The notes: a model not told the origin generated them from the letters alone. DNA of 64,000 bases from Gonapodya prolifera JEL478 (GCA_001574975.1 KQ965858.1:62001-126000), one strand, 5' to 3'. Shown: positions 24,325-36,512, numbered from the stretch's first letter. Program-made: numbers and translations.

Positions 24325-25722
24325 ATGGATGAACGAAATGAATCGTCGCAGAATCGGGGCGAACCCAGGGTTTCTTCATCTCTGCCATCTTATGTTACCG
24401 CCACAGTAATTCTTTCTGCGGCGTGGGCGGTTTTGTACGGGAGTTGGAATGGCAACAGCGGTGAAGTTAATTTTGGAGAAGTGCGATATCCTAATGGATG
24501 GGAGGCTTGGGGCACTATAAATGATACAAGACGTGTCGTTGTCATTGGAGTAAGTAATAATTCTGCTGCTGCTCTGTATTTCACTGAAGGCGTTCTTATT
24601 CACTAGGACGTCCATGGCGATTTCCCCAATCTCTTTGAGACCTTGCGCGTAATGGACCTTATCACCATCGCAACCCAGAGAACGCACTTCCAGCAAGGAT
24701 GGGTGTCGGAGTTTGTGGGCACAGGGGACGACAAAGATTCGGAGGATTCTCTCTACTCGAATCTAGTTCCCCACATCAAGTGGACCGGCCGAAACACTGT
24801 TTTTGTCCAAGTTGGAGACTGGACTGACCGAGGGCCTCACGTTCATGCTATTTCGTTGCTTATACGACACATACAGAGAGAATGCCTCAATTGTCGCTTC
24901 CTCCTTGGGAACCACGAAACCATGAACCTGGTTGGCGACCTCCGATATGTTAGCAAAGAGGAAATCGCTGGCTGGGGAAATAAAGAGGTGCGAAGGAAGG
25001 AGTGGGAAGACGGTGCGCGTGGAAGTGTTGGTTGGTGGGTGAGGAGAAACAATCCTCTTGCAGTCCAGGTTGGAGACCTTGTTGTCGTGCATGCTGGAAT
25101 CACCCCCGAGTTCTCTCAAAGAGGCCTCCTCCGCCTTAATGCCGACTTCCTCGCGGTGCTGAAACCTTATCCTTTGAACAACATAACTGAATCGTTGAAA
25201 CCCCTTGCCCGACACGAAGTGCTTTCTCACCCAATTTTTGCCGGTGAAGGACCGCAATGGTCTCGTCTCTATGCACGACCACAGAATTTCTTGCCTTCCG
25301 ATCCTTCTGATACTGCATGTGCGCCACTCATGACCGCACTGAGTCATTTTGGTGCCACGATGCAAGTTATTGGGCACACACCTCAATTTCAGAGGCGAGC
25401 GAGATCAAGATGTGGTGGTCGAGTAATCCTCGGGGATATTGGGATAAGTCGGGCGTATGGTGGTGGTGGAAGAATTGGGGCGGTGGAAATTGAGCTCTCG
25501 AATCCTCAGGCGTCTGAGGACATTTTCTCGTCAATCGATTCATGTGGGGGCCCTGGGACTGTTAAAGATCCGCAGGTGTGTCCAGGATACTTCCAAATGT
25601 GGCCGAAAGCTCGAGTCCGTCGCGTGAGAGGTGTTTACGGGCACTACGCTGAAGGCTCCACAGATATAATCGTCGAAGGAGAAAGCTTAGTGAAAAATGC
25701 TGGATTTGCACCGCACCTTTGA
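24325..25722 (+). CDS. Shewanella-like PPP-family phosphatase, membrane anchored
   Basis: Two exons (24325-24549 and 24607-25722) join in phase at the first metal motif. Motifs in order are GDVHGDF, GDWTDRG, GNHETMN, VVVHAG and IGHTPQ, giving the full PPP metal set. The long spacing after GNHE, with KEEIAGWGNKEVRRKEWEDG, is typical of the bacterial-like Shelph group rather than PP1/PP2A. Residues about 22-40 (VTATVILSAAWAVLYGSW) form one hydrophobic anchor or uncleaved signal, so the enzyme is probably in the secretory pathway or membrane-bound. The C-terminus has the pair of cysteines SCGGPG...VCPG. The substrate is unknown; some Shelphs act on phosphotyrosine. Confidence 0.88.
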
Positions 25723-25931
25723 GTAGTTATACCTTCGAAAAATCAAACGATAGAAGCATAGAATTTCTTACGCACACCATGATGATAGAGGACAAGTGAA
25801 TGGAGAGATTATCCGGCTGTGGCCTTTGCGGGCCCTGTCGGCAGTCCATTCGTTGTCATCCGAGACCAAGTTTTCGGAAGTGCACACCCTCTACTTTCTC
25901 CTCCGGCTTGGTCTTCCTTCACACTCACAAA

Positions 25932-27431
25932 ATGAGAGCAATCGTCCTTCGGCCAAACACCGCTGACCCCGCATATGCAAATGCTCCTCTCGAAGAAGTG
26001 CCAAAACCAGAGCTCGTCGGCGATCGAGATGTTCTTGTGAGACTTGGCGCTGCTGCGCTGAACCATCGTGATGTCTGTAAGTGATGCAAATGTTCTTAGG
26101 GAATCGCTGCATCTTATTACATCCGGTTCAAAACAAGGGATTCGCCACGGAGCATATCCAACGCCTGGTCATGGCAGTATTCTGGCAGCGGATGGTGCAG
26201 GAATCGTCGAGGATGTAAAACACGCGGAGGATGAGGGACTCATCGGAAATCAAGTCCTCATCAACTGCAGCATTAATTGGGATTCTGCACCGGAAGGACC
26301 CGAAATTCCGGAGAAGTATGGCCTTCTGGGGTATGCGCCGTTGCCCGGAACCCTGGCGGAATACATCGCCATCGATCGCAAGTACATTCATGCGATCCCC
26401 GAGCATCTGTCAGTTTTGGAAGGCGCGGCAATTCCTCTTGCGAGTTTGACAGCGTGGAGAGCGCTTTTCTCTCGTGGGGAAGCGAAAGCAGGAGGTGCGT
26501 GGCGATGCTTTTAAACTTGAGTGTCACTACATAATTAGATCGATTCGAACTCTTTACATCATCAGATCGCGTGCTTATCACGGGAATCGGCGGAGGAGTT
26601 GCGCTTTTTGCCTTGCAATTCGCAGTAGCCGCAGGAATCGAGGTGAGGGACACTTTTGAAAATCGAATAACTCAAGCTCTCACGTACTCTATGCAGGTTT
26701 ATGTGACTTCGAGCTCAGATGCCAAAATTGCCAAAGCTGTCGAGCTTGGAGCAAAGGGAGGGGTAAACTACAGAGAAGGTGTGCCTTCTCTCAGAGCAAG
26801 ACACAATCGACATTTATCCAACTTCACGAATCACAGCGACGTGGCCAGTGGCCTTAAAGGAACTTTTGAAGAAGAACCGACCAGACTCCAAGCCAGAAAT
26901 AGACACCATCGTTGACGGAGCTGCATCTGGTGTAGATGCGATGATTTCCACACTTCGCCTCGGTGGGCGTGTCGTAAACGTGGGTGCGAAATTTGATCCT
27001 GTGATCGCGTAATGACTTCAAAATGAGCATCCGACAGTACGGCGTTACGTCCTCCAGAACGGATCCGTCCTCCGCAAAGGCGCCGTCGTATGCGCAAATA
27101 TTCTTCCGGCAAGTGTGGATCCACAGAGAAAATAGAGGAAGATGAAAGAATTCCGCTGATGACTGATTGCAGGCCGACTGGCGGGGCACAACTATGGGCT
27201 CAGCACGCGAATTCCGGGACTGCCTTGCCTTCATCGAAAAGCATAAGTTGAAACCCATCATCGCTGATGTCTTCCAGGGTCTCGAAAATGCAGAGAAAGC
27301 CTTTGAGAAAATGAAGTGAGTGCGATTGCGATACATCCGCGCTAGAGTCCACCAACTAAAGAATGCTCACTGTATGTAGGAATGGGTCTCAATTCGGGAA
27401 GTTGGTCGTTCAGATTGCTCCTTCTCAATAG
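25932..27431 (+). CDS. Zinc-type alcohol dehydrogenase / quinone oxidoreductase (MDR superfamily)
   Basis: ATG 25932 gives MRAIVLRPNTADPAYANAPLEEV. A GroES-like part follows (DVLVRLGAAALNHRDV, then GHGSILAADGAGIVEDV and GTLAEYIAI). The cofactor domain has DRVLITGIGGGVALFALQFA, then VYVTSSSDAKIAKAVELGAKGGVNYREG. The end is GTTMGSAREFRDCLAFIEKHKLKPIIADVFQGLENAEKAF joined over an intron to NGSQFGKLVVQIAPSQ. The usual structural-zinc cysteines are not evident, so it may be zinc-free like the YogA/quinone-reductase group. Five or more introns; the join between about 26990 and 27110 is not certain. It likely reduces a carbonyl or alkene with NADPH; the substrate is unknown. Confidence 0.85.
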
Positions 27432-27671
27432 TTGGTGCAATATGCTGGAAGAAGGCTGAGCCCTTCTGTGTTGCAGGAAACCTTGCCGTACATTCTCTGG
27501 AAATAGTAAAACAGAATATATGGCACAGACACACCTGTAAAACTGACGTTATGGCATATGTCAGCGACACCCCAAAGATAAGCAGAAATCTCACCAGTTA
27601 TTGGTGGTTTTGTGGGCAGGTTTGTCGGCAGCACACACTCCCTTCTCTCGCGATCGTTCACAAGGGCCACA

Positions 27672-29261
27672 ATGTCTTCGCCCGACAACGATTCCCCTGC
27701 ACAACGCAACTCTCGTGAAAATGACGTGACGCGGCCCTCATACGCTCTCCACCGTGGGACCGCGGATGGCGAGGATGCAGCAGGTTCGCAGAAGGCTACG
27801 GGAAACGCCTGCGAAGGTTGCGGGGCCACTCCAGCCAAGAAGAAGTGTCCCACCTGCATCAAGCTGAAACTTGCAGAATCGCACTTTTGCACGCAGCAGT
27901 GTTTCAAGGATCACTGGGGATCGCACAAGGAGAAACACGTCGTGGTCTTTGACCCATTTGCCAACCGACCGGATTTCAAATACACGGGGAAATTGAGGGC
28001 TCAGTATCCCCTTTCGCCGAGAAGAAAGGTGCCGGATCACATCCCAAAGCCGGATTGGGCACATTCCGGTGGGTAACGTTGAAACTTTGAGACGAATAGC
28101 AAACTTTGACCGCGTTGGCCGCGTTGCTTGTATTGCATCCAAATGGGCTCGCAACGGATGTCGCGTGGCTTCGTCGGAAAGGCATTCCGACCTCGGAACT
28201 CGCACTCCGGGAAAGTCGGGTCATTGAAGTTCTAAAGCCAAATGAGCTTGCAACAATGCGGGAAATCTGTCGTGTGAGTTCAATCCTCCCGTGTCACCCT
28301 CACGCGTTCGGTGCGTTTAAACTTCGAACCATTTGCCACTTGCTAGCTCGGACGCGAGGTCCTTGACATCGGTGCTGCCGCTGTCCGTCCCGGTGTGACG
28401 ACGGACGAAATTGACCGTATTGTTCACGAAGCAACTATTGAACGTGATGCTTACCCGTCCCCACTCAACTACAACGGGTTCCCCAAATCTTGCTGTATCA
28501 GTGTCAACGAGGTTATTTGCCACGGAATTCCTGACCGTTACGAATTACAGGATGGCGATATCGTGAACATTGACGTGGGCTTCTTCAAGGACGGATATCA
28601 TAGTGAGTATCGAGTTTGCTTTGCACGGGTACTTTGTACAATGACGCTGACGCACTTTCAGGCGATCTTAACGAGACCTGTTTGGTGGGAAACGTCGATG
28701 AAAAGGGGCGCCTCCTCGTACAAACAACCAAAGAATGCCTTCAAAAGGCAATTGAATTGGGTTGGTAATGGCACCCTTCTTTGCTGTTCGAGTACTCCCC
28801 ACTTACGCCTGCGAATTCCTAGTCAAACCTGGCACTCCATATCGCTCAGTTGGTCGAGTGATTGAGCGGCACGCGGCAAGCCGAGGTTTTGGAGTGATCC
28901 GCTCGTTTGTTGGACATGGCGTGCATCGACACTTTCACTGCGCGCCCTGGTCGATACCACATTACGAGAAGAACAAAGCTGTGGGGACTATGATGGAGGG
29001 GCACCTCTTCACTATTGAGCCTATGATTAGTGAAGGACGATGGGACGACAGACTGTGGCCTGACGTAAGACCTTGGATTGTTGGAGGATTCCCCTCCTAT
29101 CGTATTACTAACGTCTTCTCCTCACTGCCATGTAGCGTTGGACCGCTGTCACTGTGGATGGCATGCGTTCTGCCCAGTTCGAACATACCTTGCTTGTGAC
29201 AAAGACAGGTTGCGATGTTCTTACCGCGAGACCGGACGTGGACTGGAGTCATCCGCGGTAA
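27672..29261 (+). CDS. Methionine aminopeptidase 1, tandem copy A
   Basis: ATG 27672. The N-terminal MYND-like zinc region reads [43 protein letters not shown], as in eukaryotic type-1 enzymes, followed by [23 protein letters not shown]. The catalytic part has [33 protein letters not shown] and [22 protein letters not shown] with the two metal aspartates. [12 protein letters not shown] has the metal histidine, FTIEPMI the first glutamate and [11 protein letters not shown] the second. The position usually Thr in FHTAP is Cys here (FHCAP). The protein ends DWSHPR, stop at 29259. It removes initiator methionine co-translationally in the cytosol. About five introns. A sister copy starts 138 bp downstream. 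Confidence 0.93.
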
Positions 29262-29399
29262 TAGGGAAAGGTACGGACGGCGCATTCTTTGCTGGGAGGG
29301 ATGGTAAGATCTGAGAAGTAATCAGCCAACTTACAAACTAAAGTTACGCTCACTGTAATGTTAGTTTCATGATTGGAACATATCGAAAAAATATTCAGA

Positions 29400-31151
29400 A
29401 TGTCTCCATCCTCCGACCAAGACTCCACGCGACTTGAGGAGTCTCGTGAAAACGGCGATGCCGGATCCTCATCCTCTCTTCAAGGGGCGAACTCCAACGG
29501 GGTGGATGGAGCAAGTGGCTCGGTGACAGGAAACGTGTGCGAAGGATGCGGGGCCACTCCAGCCAAGATGAAGTGTCCCACCTGCATCAAGCTCAAGCTC
29601 GTGGACTCGTATTTTTGCACGCAGCAGTGTTTCAAGGACCATTGGGGATCGCACAAGGAGAAACACGTCGTGGTCTTTGACCCGTTTGCCAACCGACCTG
29701 ACTTCAAGTACACCGGGAAATTGACAGCGCGGTATCCTCTTTCGCCGAGGAGAAAGGTGCCGGATCACATCCCGAGGCCGGACTGGTCGGAAACCGGTGG
29801 GTGATCGACTGCACCAGAGATCACTTCTTTGGCCAATTTTAACGACAACCGCTGTCTGAAACGATGCCACGTGGCGCGGACCTCTAAATTTAACTTCGCA
29901 ACTGTGGGAAATGGTGGCTTATGTCGTCTTGCCGTCTCTAGGCGTTCCTGCTGCTGAGCTCGCCCTTCGCGAGACCAGGGTCATCGAGGTTCTCAAACCC
30001 GATGATATCAAGAAAATGCGTGAAGTCTGCAGAGTGAGTCCAAGCGCTCGCTCCTTTACCGGCGTTGCCCGTCAAACCAACATCGTACAATCCCCTTGCT
30101 AGCTCGGCCGCGAAGTCCTGGACATCGGCGCCGCTGCTGTCCGCGCCGGTGTGACGACGGACGAAATTGACCGTATTGTTCATGAGGCTACGATTGAGCG
30201 GGACGCGTATCCGTCCCCTCTCAACTACAACGGGTTCCCCAAATCTTGCTGTACGAGCGTCAACGAGGTTATTTGCCACGGAATTCCTGACCGTTACGAA
30301 TTACAGGATGGGGATATCGTCAATATTGATGTGAGCTTGTACAAGGATGGATTCCACGGTAGGTTAGCAACATGTATTGTGCCATTCCTGGGACGACCCG
30401 ATGAGCGTTACCCTCGATTCCAGCCGACTTGAACGAGACCTACCTTGTTGGCAATGTCGACGAACGAGGGAGCCTTCTTGTCCAAACAACCAGAGAGTGC
30501 CTCCAGAAGGCCATTGAACTCGGTGAGACCTTCACCGGAAGTCTTCTTCGAGCGCGTCTTATTCCTCGGTGTTCTTACACTTCCTCCCTGCTTCTTCTCG
30601 TTACTCTTCCACCTGGACTGCTTTTCGCCATGAAGTCAAACCTAACACCCCTTATCGCTCCATCGGCCGTGCCATTGAACGGCACGCTACCAGCCGGGGT
30701 TTCGGTGTTATCCGAACGTATTGCGGGCACGGTGTGCACCGACACTTCCATTGTGCACCATCCGTACCCCACTACGAGAAGAATAAGGCTGTCGGGACAA
30801 TGCAGGAGGGTCATATCTTCACCATTGAGCCTATGATCAGCGAAGGAAAGTGGGACGATAGATTGTGGCCAGATGTGAGTGGGGCGGACGGTTTTGCGGA
30901 TGGTCGGAGCAGCAAGGGAACAGGCTGCTGGCGGCTGAAGTATGCTTTTGAGTGATTGAATCGTCCCTCCCCTCTCTTCTCCCCTCCCCTTTCTTTTCTC
31001 TCTACCTCCTTCGCCGCCCCTCCAGCGCTGGACTGCGGCCACCGTCGACGGCAAGCGCTCAGCGCAATTCGAACACACCCTACTTGTCACCAAATCCGGA
31101 TGCGACGTCCTTACTGCCAGTCCGAAAGAAGATTGGAGTCATCGGCGGTGA
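29400..31151 (+). CDS. Methionine aminopeptidase 1, tandem copy B
   Basis: ATG 29400. Same layout as copy A: zinc region [27 protein letters not shown], linker [20 protein letters not shown], then the pita-bread fold with [45 protein letters not shown] and [14 protein letters not shown]. It ends [11 protein letters not shown], stop at 31149-31151. All five metal ligands are present, so it should be active. The variable N-terminus and introns differ clearly from copy A, while parts of the catalytic exon are identical at synonymous sites. Both are type 1, so this is a local duplication rather than a MAP1/MAP2 pair. Confidence 0.93.
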
Positions 31152-31574
31152 TTGGCGTGAGATTTTGGGAGTTGACCGGGCGGGGGAATGGAGCAGACGT
31201 GATGGGGCCCGACCAGGTTGCGGGCGAATGTAGTTCGAGGACGGAACTAGGGGTGTACCGCGTGCGCATGTATGACCCACGCGGGTGTAAATTAAGGAAC
31301 ATTGTTTCGAAAATGAACGCGCATGACCTTTTCATTGTCCCTTCGCCAACTTGTCTCAACTCTCACAAACGGCCCAATTTGAAAAGTACTCTCGATGTCT
31401 ATTCCATCACTCTCCCACCACAAAGAAAATTAAAAGCAAAGCTTAGTGCAGAAAGCACTCTGTGCTACCACATCCAATCCCGCCACATCCAATCCGCACA
31501 CAACTCCACAACCCACGGCCGTTTCCTTTACTCTCTCACAATCTTCGCCACTAAGGCATCCACCCCTCGGGCGC
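31152..31574. other. 3' intergenic region between convergent genes
   Basis: About 420 bp between the stop of aminopeptidase copy B and the stop of the CCHC protein. It can only hold the two 3' ends. The ORFs here are chance frames. Nothing else is recognised. Confidence 0.4.
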
Positions 31575-33298
31575 TCACACCATCCCGTTCCCTTGCGCGT
31601 GCGCGGGCGGGTTCGGGCAGTCCCTGGCAAAGTGCCTTCCGTGGCACAGATAGCACTCGAGGTTGGGGCAGTCGGCCGAGCGGTGGCCGCTGTCGCCGCA
31701 CTGGAAACTGTGGGGTCGGAGGAATCACCATCGGAAGGGAGCCAGCATTGGGGGGGAACAGAGCGGTGCGAGGGAAGGAAAGATGTATGATGTGAGGATA
31801 CATTACTTTACACTGCTAAAACGAGCGGGCGACGTACCACTTGGTGTCCGTGGTGGCTTGCGGGCAGTTACGCTGGAGGTGGCCAACACCGCCGCACGCG
31901 TAGCACTGGGGTGGGAACAATAGGAGGCCGAGGATGAGTGAACTTTTCCAAAAGCAGGCAACTCCAATAGCTCACCTTCACTCCTGGCGCACCCGTGTCC
32001 AATCCAAGCACCTTGGACGGGCACCTACACAACACCAAACATTCATATTAGTGCCTGGTACACATCCATGCATGACCCGTAACTCACTCCCTCGACATGT
32101 GTCCCACGCCTTGGCACACGTAGCACCGCACCCCAGGTTGGGGAAGGCCGCCGGCCATGGCGGACATGTTGAAGGCTCCCGGGTGGGGTGCACGTTGGGG
32201 AGGGCGAGCGGAGCGGGGAGGAGCGGGGCGAGGGAAGGGTGCGAGGCAGCTGGAGATGCGGGCGGGCGAGGTCAGACAGGCCGACTGACGATAGACTTGG
32301 ATGTGATACGGGAGCAGGAGTTGCCAAGCCGTGCAGAGTCCGACCTCCCCATCATCACTTCGAGGAAACAGGAGGCCTTATGCTCCCCACTCCCAACCAG
32401 CAGTTCACCTCCCCGATTTCCGTATCTACGTTATCCAAATGTACTTTATTTAATCCAGTATCGCAGCTCGTCTACTCACTTTCTCGCCATGTGTCCGGGA
32501 GCACCACACCTGTTACATATCCCCGCGAACGCACGCTGCTGCTGGGGCTGGGGGCGTTGCGGAGGGGGGTTGGGATTCTGGGGGCAGAGGCGCTGCACGT
32601 GGCCGGCTGGAAGAAGGGGAAGGCGCTGTGAGTGGAAGACTTACTGGAGAGAGTGAAGTTGAGTACGCACGCTTTCCACAGAGGTAGCACACAGCGGCAG
32701 ATTGGCCATCAGCGGCACCGCCATTCTGGTGTGCGGAGGAGGGGCATTCGCGGGAGATGTGACCTGTTTCGCCGCAAGTGAAGCACTGGGTTATGATTGA
32801 TTGGAATAATGAGAGGAGGTAAGGTACGCCGGAATGGTCCGCAGCAGGGATAATTTAATGTTTACGAAAGGAATGTGAAATGGTGAGAGTTGGGAATGTA
32901 TTCAATGGTGCCAGGTGAAGGTGCCCCAAAAAGTTCCGCGAGTATAAAAAGGAGTGAAATTTGAGTTTATTTCATGTGAGCACGTAGCAAGGGTAGTGGC
33001 AGACAACGAGCGGTATCGCACCTGCGTCTGCCTTGGCTCCGGGCACTCAGAGGCCATGTGCCCTTCCCTTGCACACCTGTAGCATGTGACAGGCGCCTTG
33101 GGGTCCGGGCAGTCTCCCTTGAGATGGCCGGGCTTCTTGCAGTTGTAGCACACGGGCTGCGCGAGCTGGCACACTGCTGATACGTGGCCAAGATCGCCGC
33201 ACTCTGATGCGGATGTGAATGATCAGACATCGACAACGTCAACTCCACTTCGCAACTACATTGTCGTTCCACTCACTGTAACACATCAACTGAGACAT
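31575..33298 (-). CDS. CCHC zinc-knuckle protein with ten knuckles (CNBP/Gis2-like)
   Basis: ATG 33298 gives MSQLMCY. Exons joined by eye give knuckles of the form CX2CX4HX4C: CGDLGHVSAVC (first), CYNCKKPGHLKGDC, CYRCAREGHMASEC, CFTCGETGHISREC, CYLCGKPGHVQRLC, CNRCGAPGHMARNC, CYVCQGVGHMSREC, CYACGGVGHLQRNC and FQCGDSGHRSADC. The tenth, CYLCHGRHFARDC, is one residue short (CX2CX3HX4C). A Pro/Arg/Gln-rich linker lies before the seventh. The protein ends AHAQGNGMV, stop at 31575. CNBP/Gis2 proteins bind single-stranded nucleic acids and promote translation of selected mRNAs. Many introns cut inside or beside a knuckle. Ten is more than the seven usual in Gis2/CNBP. Confidence 0.88.
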
Positions 33299-34219
33299 TT
33301 TCAGTTAATCTTTCTCTTCACTCAATCACTTGTTCGTCTTTCGACCGACCACACAACACTTCTTGCTCCGCCGATTGCACCACGCCTCTCCACTGTTCCG
33401 CACCGACACGCGTTCTTCACCGTCCTAGTCTCGCTTCGCACTCGCGCCTCCGTCCGCCCTTGTCCCGTCTCCGCACTCGCTCAACGGCGTTAGCCCTGCC
33501 GAGACGAGAAGGGTAACAGCGGGGTGCAGGGGAGAGGTGGGGATGTGAGATGAGATGGAGGATGCAGCAATTAGAGCGTCGAAGACCCACTGAGTAGACT
33601 GGTTGGGGTTCCACAAAGTGGTAACTGTGCTGACTGGAAAAAAGAAACGAACATTCTGCCGGCATCCTGTCGTGCGCACAACATATCGGGCACAGGAGCC
33701 AGTCAACGGTTCTTCCGCAGTGATTTGACGTTTTCTAGTCGCATCAGACATCGCAATGTCAAAGGCAAGTAAGAAGGAGCAAGTGTTTCCCCGAAAAAGA
33801 GAGAAAGAGTTGGACAGGACACATCATCGACATCGGATCATGTAGTCTGCTTGCCCACAGAACTCCGTGAATCTCACACTGACATGGCATACTAGACTTC
33901 TTTGCTGGACATTTGCATGGGAACTCTCACGGGATGAATTTGAAATGGAAGAGCAGTAGTTGGTGGCCTTCCTAGCTTAGGGTTCTGTCTTGAGGCGTGA
34001 AACTTGGGTGAGCCTTTTGTGGTCGGACAGTAATGACGCAGTCGAGGTGGGCTGGGTGGTTATAAGGTTGTGGAGTGAGGAATGAGCAGCATGTTGAAGT
34101 GGACAAGGACAGGGAGGTCCTGCAAGATTGAGAAGACCCTCCTCGCAATGCCCTCTCCCTGATGATATCAGCTCGAGACGGGCGAACACCACACCGAATT
34201 CAGGAACGGGGACCCAACG
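33299..34219. other. Long intergenic region, possible small ORF
   Basis: About 920 bp with no recognised gene. The only candidate is a minus-strand ORF at 33425-33751 starting MSDATRKRQITAEEPLTGSCARYVV. It could be a first exon (a pyrimidine-rich tract ending in CAG lies near 33630) but matches no family I know. The region holds the promoters of the CCHC gene and of the gene at 34220. Confidence 0.35.
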
Positions 34220-36257
34220 ATGCCATTTTCCCAACACTCATCCCTGCGTTTCTCCCTCGCCCCTTCACTTTCCCTCCAGCTTGGTGCTTTCGCGCGCAAA
34301 GCCGCCCTCGCCCCTAACACCACCGCCACTCCCACCGCCACCACCGACTTCTTCTCCTCCGTGAAAGCCGCCGCAGCCGAGTCCGGCGGCGCCGTTACCC
34401 TCGCCGCTGCCACCGCCCAGGTAGAAGGACGTCCTGTTGTGACGAAAGAGCCAAAGGTGGAAACAGCGGACAAGGCAGCCGGCGATGCCAAAGGTGGCAA
34501 GTCGAGTGGGTCCAGTGAGGGCAAAGAAGAGCGTCGACCGCCGTCCCCGCTTCCTGAACCGTGGACGAAGAAATTCGGACCATACGACTCACCGAATTTA
34601 TTACTGGTGCGTGTCTGGGTGGGCGCATGTTGCGCGAGTCGGTGTGGACGTGAACACAAGAGACATTCGTCGCTTCCAATAGGCGGACATTTTCAAGCAA
34701 CTGTCTTCGTTCGAGTTCAAGCAGGCCGAGTTTGACGCCAACGCCAAGTTTAAGGCGATGTCGTGTGCGTAGTGCCGGAGTGTTGTCACATGTGAATCGG
34801 TTTTAGGAGTCGGGACGGGCAGGTGGGGGAAGCCGGAATTGATTCGTGGATGGGCGAGCAGACGGGGGGAGGACGCAGCGCGCAAGGAAACCTGTGCAAA
34901 AGCACGGCTTTGACGTGCAGGAAGCGTGAATCCCAGTTCGCGCCACTGCCCCTCGACTCACAATGGCACCTCCTTTCTTCCACCTGCAGACATCAAGGCC
35001 TCCAAGGCCATCCACGCGTGGGCGCAACCTGTCAAGACTGGGAAAGAGGCCATGAAGAACATACCGGGTGTGGGAAAGGCCATTGGAGAGAAGATTGGCG
35101 AGATTTTGAGGGAGGTGCGTGTGTGAATGGTGTGTGGTGGCAGTGGCGACGCGGTGGGCAGAGGAGCGGGGGGTGACAAGTACTCACGTGATCGAAACGG
35201 ATTCGAAGAATCGGGGGTGCGATGGAGGTGTCGATGACCACTCTGTCTTAAACTGATAACCTCTATCCCTCCACCCCTCGCTCCATGCCGCCGCGTTTCA
35301 GAAAGCGATTCGGTACAAGGATATAACGTACCACCCGGCGGGAGATATGAAGGAACCCGAGTGAGTTGATGTGGAGATTCAACACACCTAGAGATACTCA
35401 CACAGATTCTCTCCGTCTATTCCATTCGTTGTCTCGTGTATCTCACCTCCGGACGTGCTTTCAACTTTGCCGCCCCACTTTAAACGCCAATGCTTGCTTC
35501 CTCACCTTTGTAACACCTCTTCAGTGGCTCCGATCCTACACTGTCCAAAGCCGAAGTCGCCAAGCAGAAGAAAGCTGAGCGAGAAGGCACTGCGGCTCCC
35601 GCTGAGACAACGGGAAAGGGCAAGGTGGCGCCCAAGAAAAAGCGTGCAAACGAGGACGATGACGACGAAACCGGGTCCCCGCCCCCGAAGAAGTCACGGG
35701 CCGGGAAAACGTCGGGTGCAGGACGTGGGAAGAAGGCGGCCGTCAAAGTGGAGGAGGACAGTGAGAGCGAGTTGGAGGCTGTGGAGACGCCTGACGAGGA
35801 CGGCGAGGACAAAGGGGGGAAGGCGAGCAAAGGGGCCAAGCGTGGAGGAGCGGCCGGCAAGAAGCGGGGTGGTGCGGCGGGTCGGGGAAGGGGGAAAGCG
35901 GTGGTGATGGACTTAGATTCGGACGAAGAAGAGGGTGATAGTGCACCAGCTCCGGCACCCGTGAAGCGTAAGAAGGCGGTCATAATGGATCTAGACTCGG
36001 ATGAGGACGAGGCACTCAAGGTGGCGGCGAAGAAGGAGGTGAAGAAGGAGGACAAGGGTGCGGAGTCCGACGGTACAGAGGTATTGGAGGACACGCCAAA
36101 GAAGCCCCCGCCGAGCAAGGTGGGCGTTGTCGCAGGTGCGGACGTGAAGGCCAGCCCGGTGAAGGCGGAGCCGAAGAAGGAAGTGACTGTGCCTTTGGGA
36201 GGGGGACCGGCGAGAAGAGCTCAGATTGAATTTGGGGATAGTAGCGACGAGGAATGA
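34220..36257 (+). CDS. DNA polymerase beta-type 8-kDa (HhH) domain protein with acidic/basic tail
   Basis: ATG 34220 opens an Ala/Thr-rich start (LRFSLAPSLSLQLGAFARKAAL) that could be a mitochondrial presequence. After an intron the domain reads ADIFKQLSSFEFKQAEFDANAKFKAM, then SYIKASKAIHAWAQPVKTGKEA and the helix-hairpin-helix IPGVGKAIGEKIGEIL. This matches the N-terminal lyase domain of family X polymerases. The lysine in GEKIGE aligns with Lys72 of Pol beta, the dRP-lyase nucleophile. The next exons give KAIRYKDITYHPAGDMKEP, then a long low-complexity tail with KKKR and MDLDSDEEE repeats, ending IEFGDSSDEE. No polymerase palm or fingers follow. It may be nuclear rather than mitochondrial, given the basic clusters. 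Confidence 0.75.
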
Positions 36258-36512
36258 TGGCACTGAATGACGGTGTTGCGGGGAACTTTGGATTTTGACA
36301 TCTGTGATATTTTTGCTCAGATTGTAAAATTAAAATTAGCACTTGATTTGCAGTACATCATTTGGTGTGTGCGGAGGGACGGGCCGGGGGGATCATCGGG
36401 AAAAGTCTTTGGTACTGGCCAAGGACCGGGGTCACCCACGTGCACAAAGCATGCTGCTTTTCCACCTGACGGCAGATTGAGGACACCGATTACGCCGGGT
36501 CATCTTTCTCGC

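Noticed and set aside
33425-33751. 108-codon minus-strand ORF
   Set aside because: It has an ATG, but no family, no clear splice partner and a low-complexity end. It is mentioned only in the intergenic note.
35480-36118. Ser/Phe/Pro-rich minus-strand ORF of 212 codons
   Set aside because: Antisense of the Lys/Glu/Asp-rich tail of the Pol-beta-domain protein.
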